From Maribacter sp. 1_MG-2023 (lineage in GTDB: Bacteria; Bacteroidota; Bacteroidia; Flavobacteriales; Flavobacteriaceae), in contig NZ_JAUOPN010000020.1 of assembly GCF_030547005.1 (NCBI RefSeq), forward strand, positions 1-64,000: 64,000 nucleotides of DNA. Direction: 5' to 3'. Shown here one piece after another: positions 63,454-64,000 of this stretch; the stretch's first letter is position 1; the number at the start of each line of letters is the position of its first letter. The notes beneath the pieces are model-generated. The model made no database searches, had not been told where the DNA came from, and was given only the letters and a program-made list of their open reading frames with translations. The translations under genes and the position numbers were made by a program.

Positions 63454-64000
63454 TTATGAACGTAATTTTTTTATTCTAGCCAAAGTATCTTTAACCAATG
63501 CTTCTAAACCAGCATAATCTTTATTTGCTAAAATATCTTTACTTATCAATTTTGATCCCATGCCAACACAAGTAACACCTGCATCGAACCAACCTTTAAG
63601 GTTAGCTTCATCGGTACTAACACCACCTGTCGGCATAATGCTTGTCCAAGGTTGAGGTCCTTTGATTCCTTTAACGAAACCAGGTCCGTAAAGGTCACCA
63701 GGAAATAATTTTACAATCTCACAGCCCATTTCTTCGGCTTTGTTGATTTCGGTTAATGAACCACAACCAGGAGACCATAATACTTTTCTACGGTTACAAA
63801 CAATGGCAATATCTTCTCTTAAAGAAGGTGTTACAATGAAATTTGCACCAATAGACATATAGTATGAAGCGGCACCGGCATCTGTAATAGATCCTACACC
63901 CATAATCATACCCGGTAAATTTTTGATAGCGTATTTATTCAATTCAGAAAATACTTCGAAAGCGAAATCGCCACGAGCGGTAAATTCCATTAAACGCGCA
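63454..64000 (-). CDS. eda: KDPG/KHG aldolase (partial, 5' end beyond the window)
   Basis: The C-terminal ~180 residues of 2-dehydro-3-deoxyphosphogluconate / 4-hydroxy-2-oxoglutarate aldolase (usual length ~215). The reading frame continues upstream beyond the ATG at 63990 to the window edge, and EFTARGDF is the normal sequence after the active-site Glu region, so the true start lies outside. Catalytic Schiff-base Lys is in IVKLFPGDLYGPGFVKG; phosphate-binding motif MPTGGVSTDEAN. It splits KDPG to pyruvate and glyceraldehyde 3-phosphate, also the end of alginate and other uronate catabolism. Likely operon partners (kdgK) are outside the window. Confidence 0.93.
   Translation of the reverse strand, partial: ARLMEFTARGDFAFEVFSELNKYAIKNLPGMIMGVGSITDAGAASYYMSIGANFIVTPSLREDIAIVCNRRKVLWSPGCGSLTEINKAEEMGCEIVKLFPGDLYGPGFVKGIKGPQPWTSIMPTGGVSTDEANLKGWFDAGVTCVGMGSKLISKDILANKDYAGLEALVKDTLARIKKLRS

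Overview
The window looks like chromosome from a marine member of the Flavobacteriaceae (Bacteroidetes), close to Maribacter/Zobellia-type bacteria. The reasons are AT-rich DNA, few recognisable Shine-Dalgarno sites, Bacteroidetes-type promoter cores (TAnnTTTG), LytS/LytTR and TPR-kinase/LuxR regulators, PF05426 alginate-lyase-type and GH113-like glycosidase genes, VPS10/BNR exported proteins and typical flavobacterial dispersed palindromes. The genus is an inference; there is no rRNA here, and the only tRNA is tRNA-Arg(TCT).

Layout. 1-2866: end of an RND efflux pump, its TolC partner and two small proteins. 2867-13636: envelope and exported proteins, a GH113-like glycosidase, a LytS/LytTR two-component system, lipoproteins, an orphan Imm53 protein, a DUF2130 protein, a 44-residue membrane protein, a DinB protein and an alginate-lyase-family enzyme with two long perfect inverted repeats upstream. 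13903-17886: an AT-rich accessory island with a two-gene HerA ATPase/Cap4-like nuclease module (likely anti-phage) and a membrane-anchored protein of unknown function, bounded by attC-like sequences that suggest cassette acquisition. 17964-23358: two arrays of palindromic repeats around a small unknown gene, a DUF559 endonuclease gene, a serine hydrolase and an amidohydrolase. The DUF559 gene sits precisely between two repeat arms and takes its stop codon from one arm. Other copies of the same arm pair enclose only about 45 bp, so they look like non-autonomous relatives.

23460-34562: metabolic genes, including a sugar isomerase with a NUDIX-type regulator, a large VPS10/BNR protein, and an operon of a DUF885-like protein, an APC permease and an aldo/keto reductase fused to RidA. 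34868-44015: a signalling cluster of PAS histidine kinases, stand-alone receiver proteins, AraC regulators and a BLUF blue-light receptor. Two genes here are broken: a GH13 branching-enzyme-like gene (lost CBM48 plus an in-frame stop) and a PAS kinase (one-base frameshift in the ATP-binding box).

44328-50695: tyrosine/homogentisate catabolism. A divergent MarR regulator faces an aminotransferase, 4-hydroxyphenylpyruvate dioxygenase, homogentisate dioxygenase, fumarylacetoacetase (TTG start) and a flavin reductase-family gene. The same GTTG-N6-CAACAATAA operator lies before the first two structural genes. 53938-60715: a three-gene operon of transglutaminase-DUF2126, circularly permuted ATP-grasp-Alpha-E and a second transglutaminase, a predicted but uncharacterised peptide-ligating system. 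The window ends with a LuxR-type response regulator and TPR histidine kinase pair, and a KDPG aldolase cut by the window edge.

Strongest leads for something undescribed: (1) the DUF559 nuclease as the possible mobiliser of the palindromic repeats, by analogy to RAYT/REP; (2) the cassette-borne HerA-nuclease module; (3) the ATP-grasp/transglutaminase operon. All functions are inferred from sequence by eye; no database search or computation was run.
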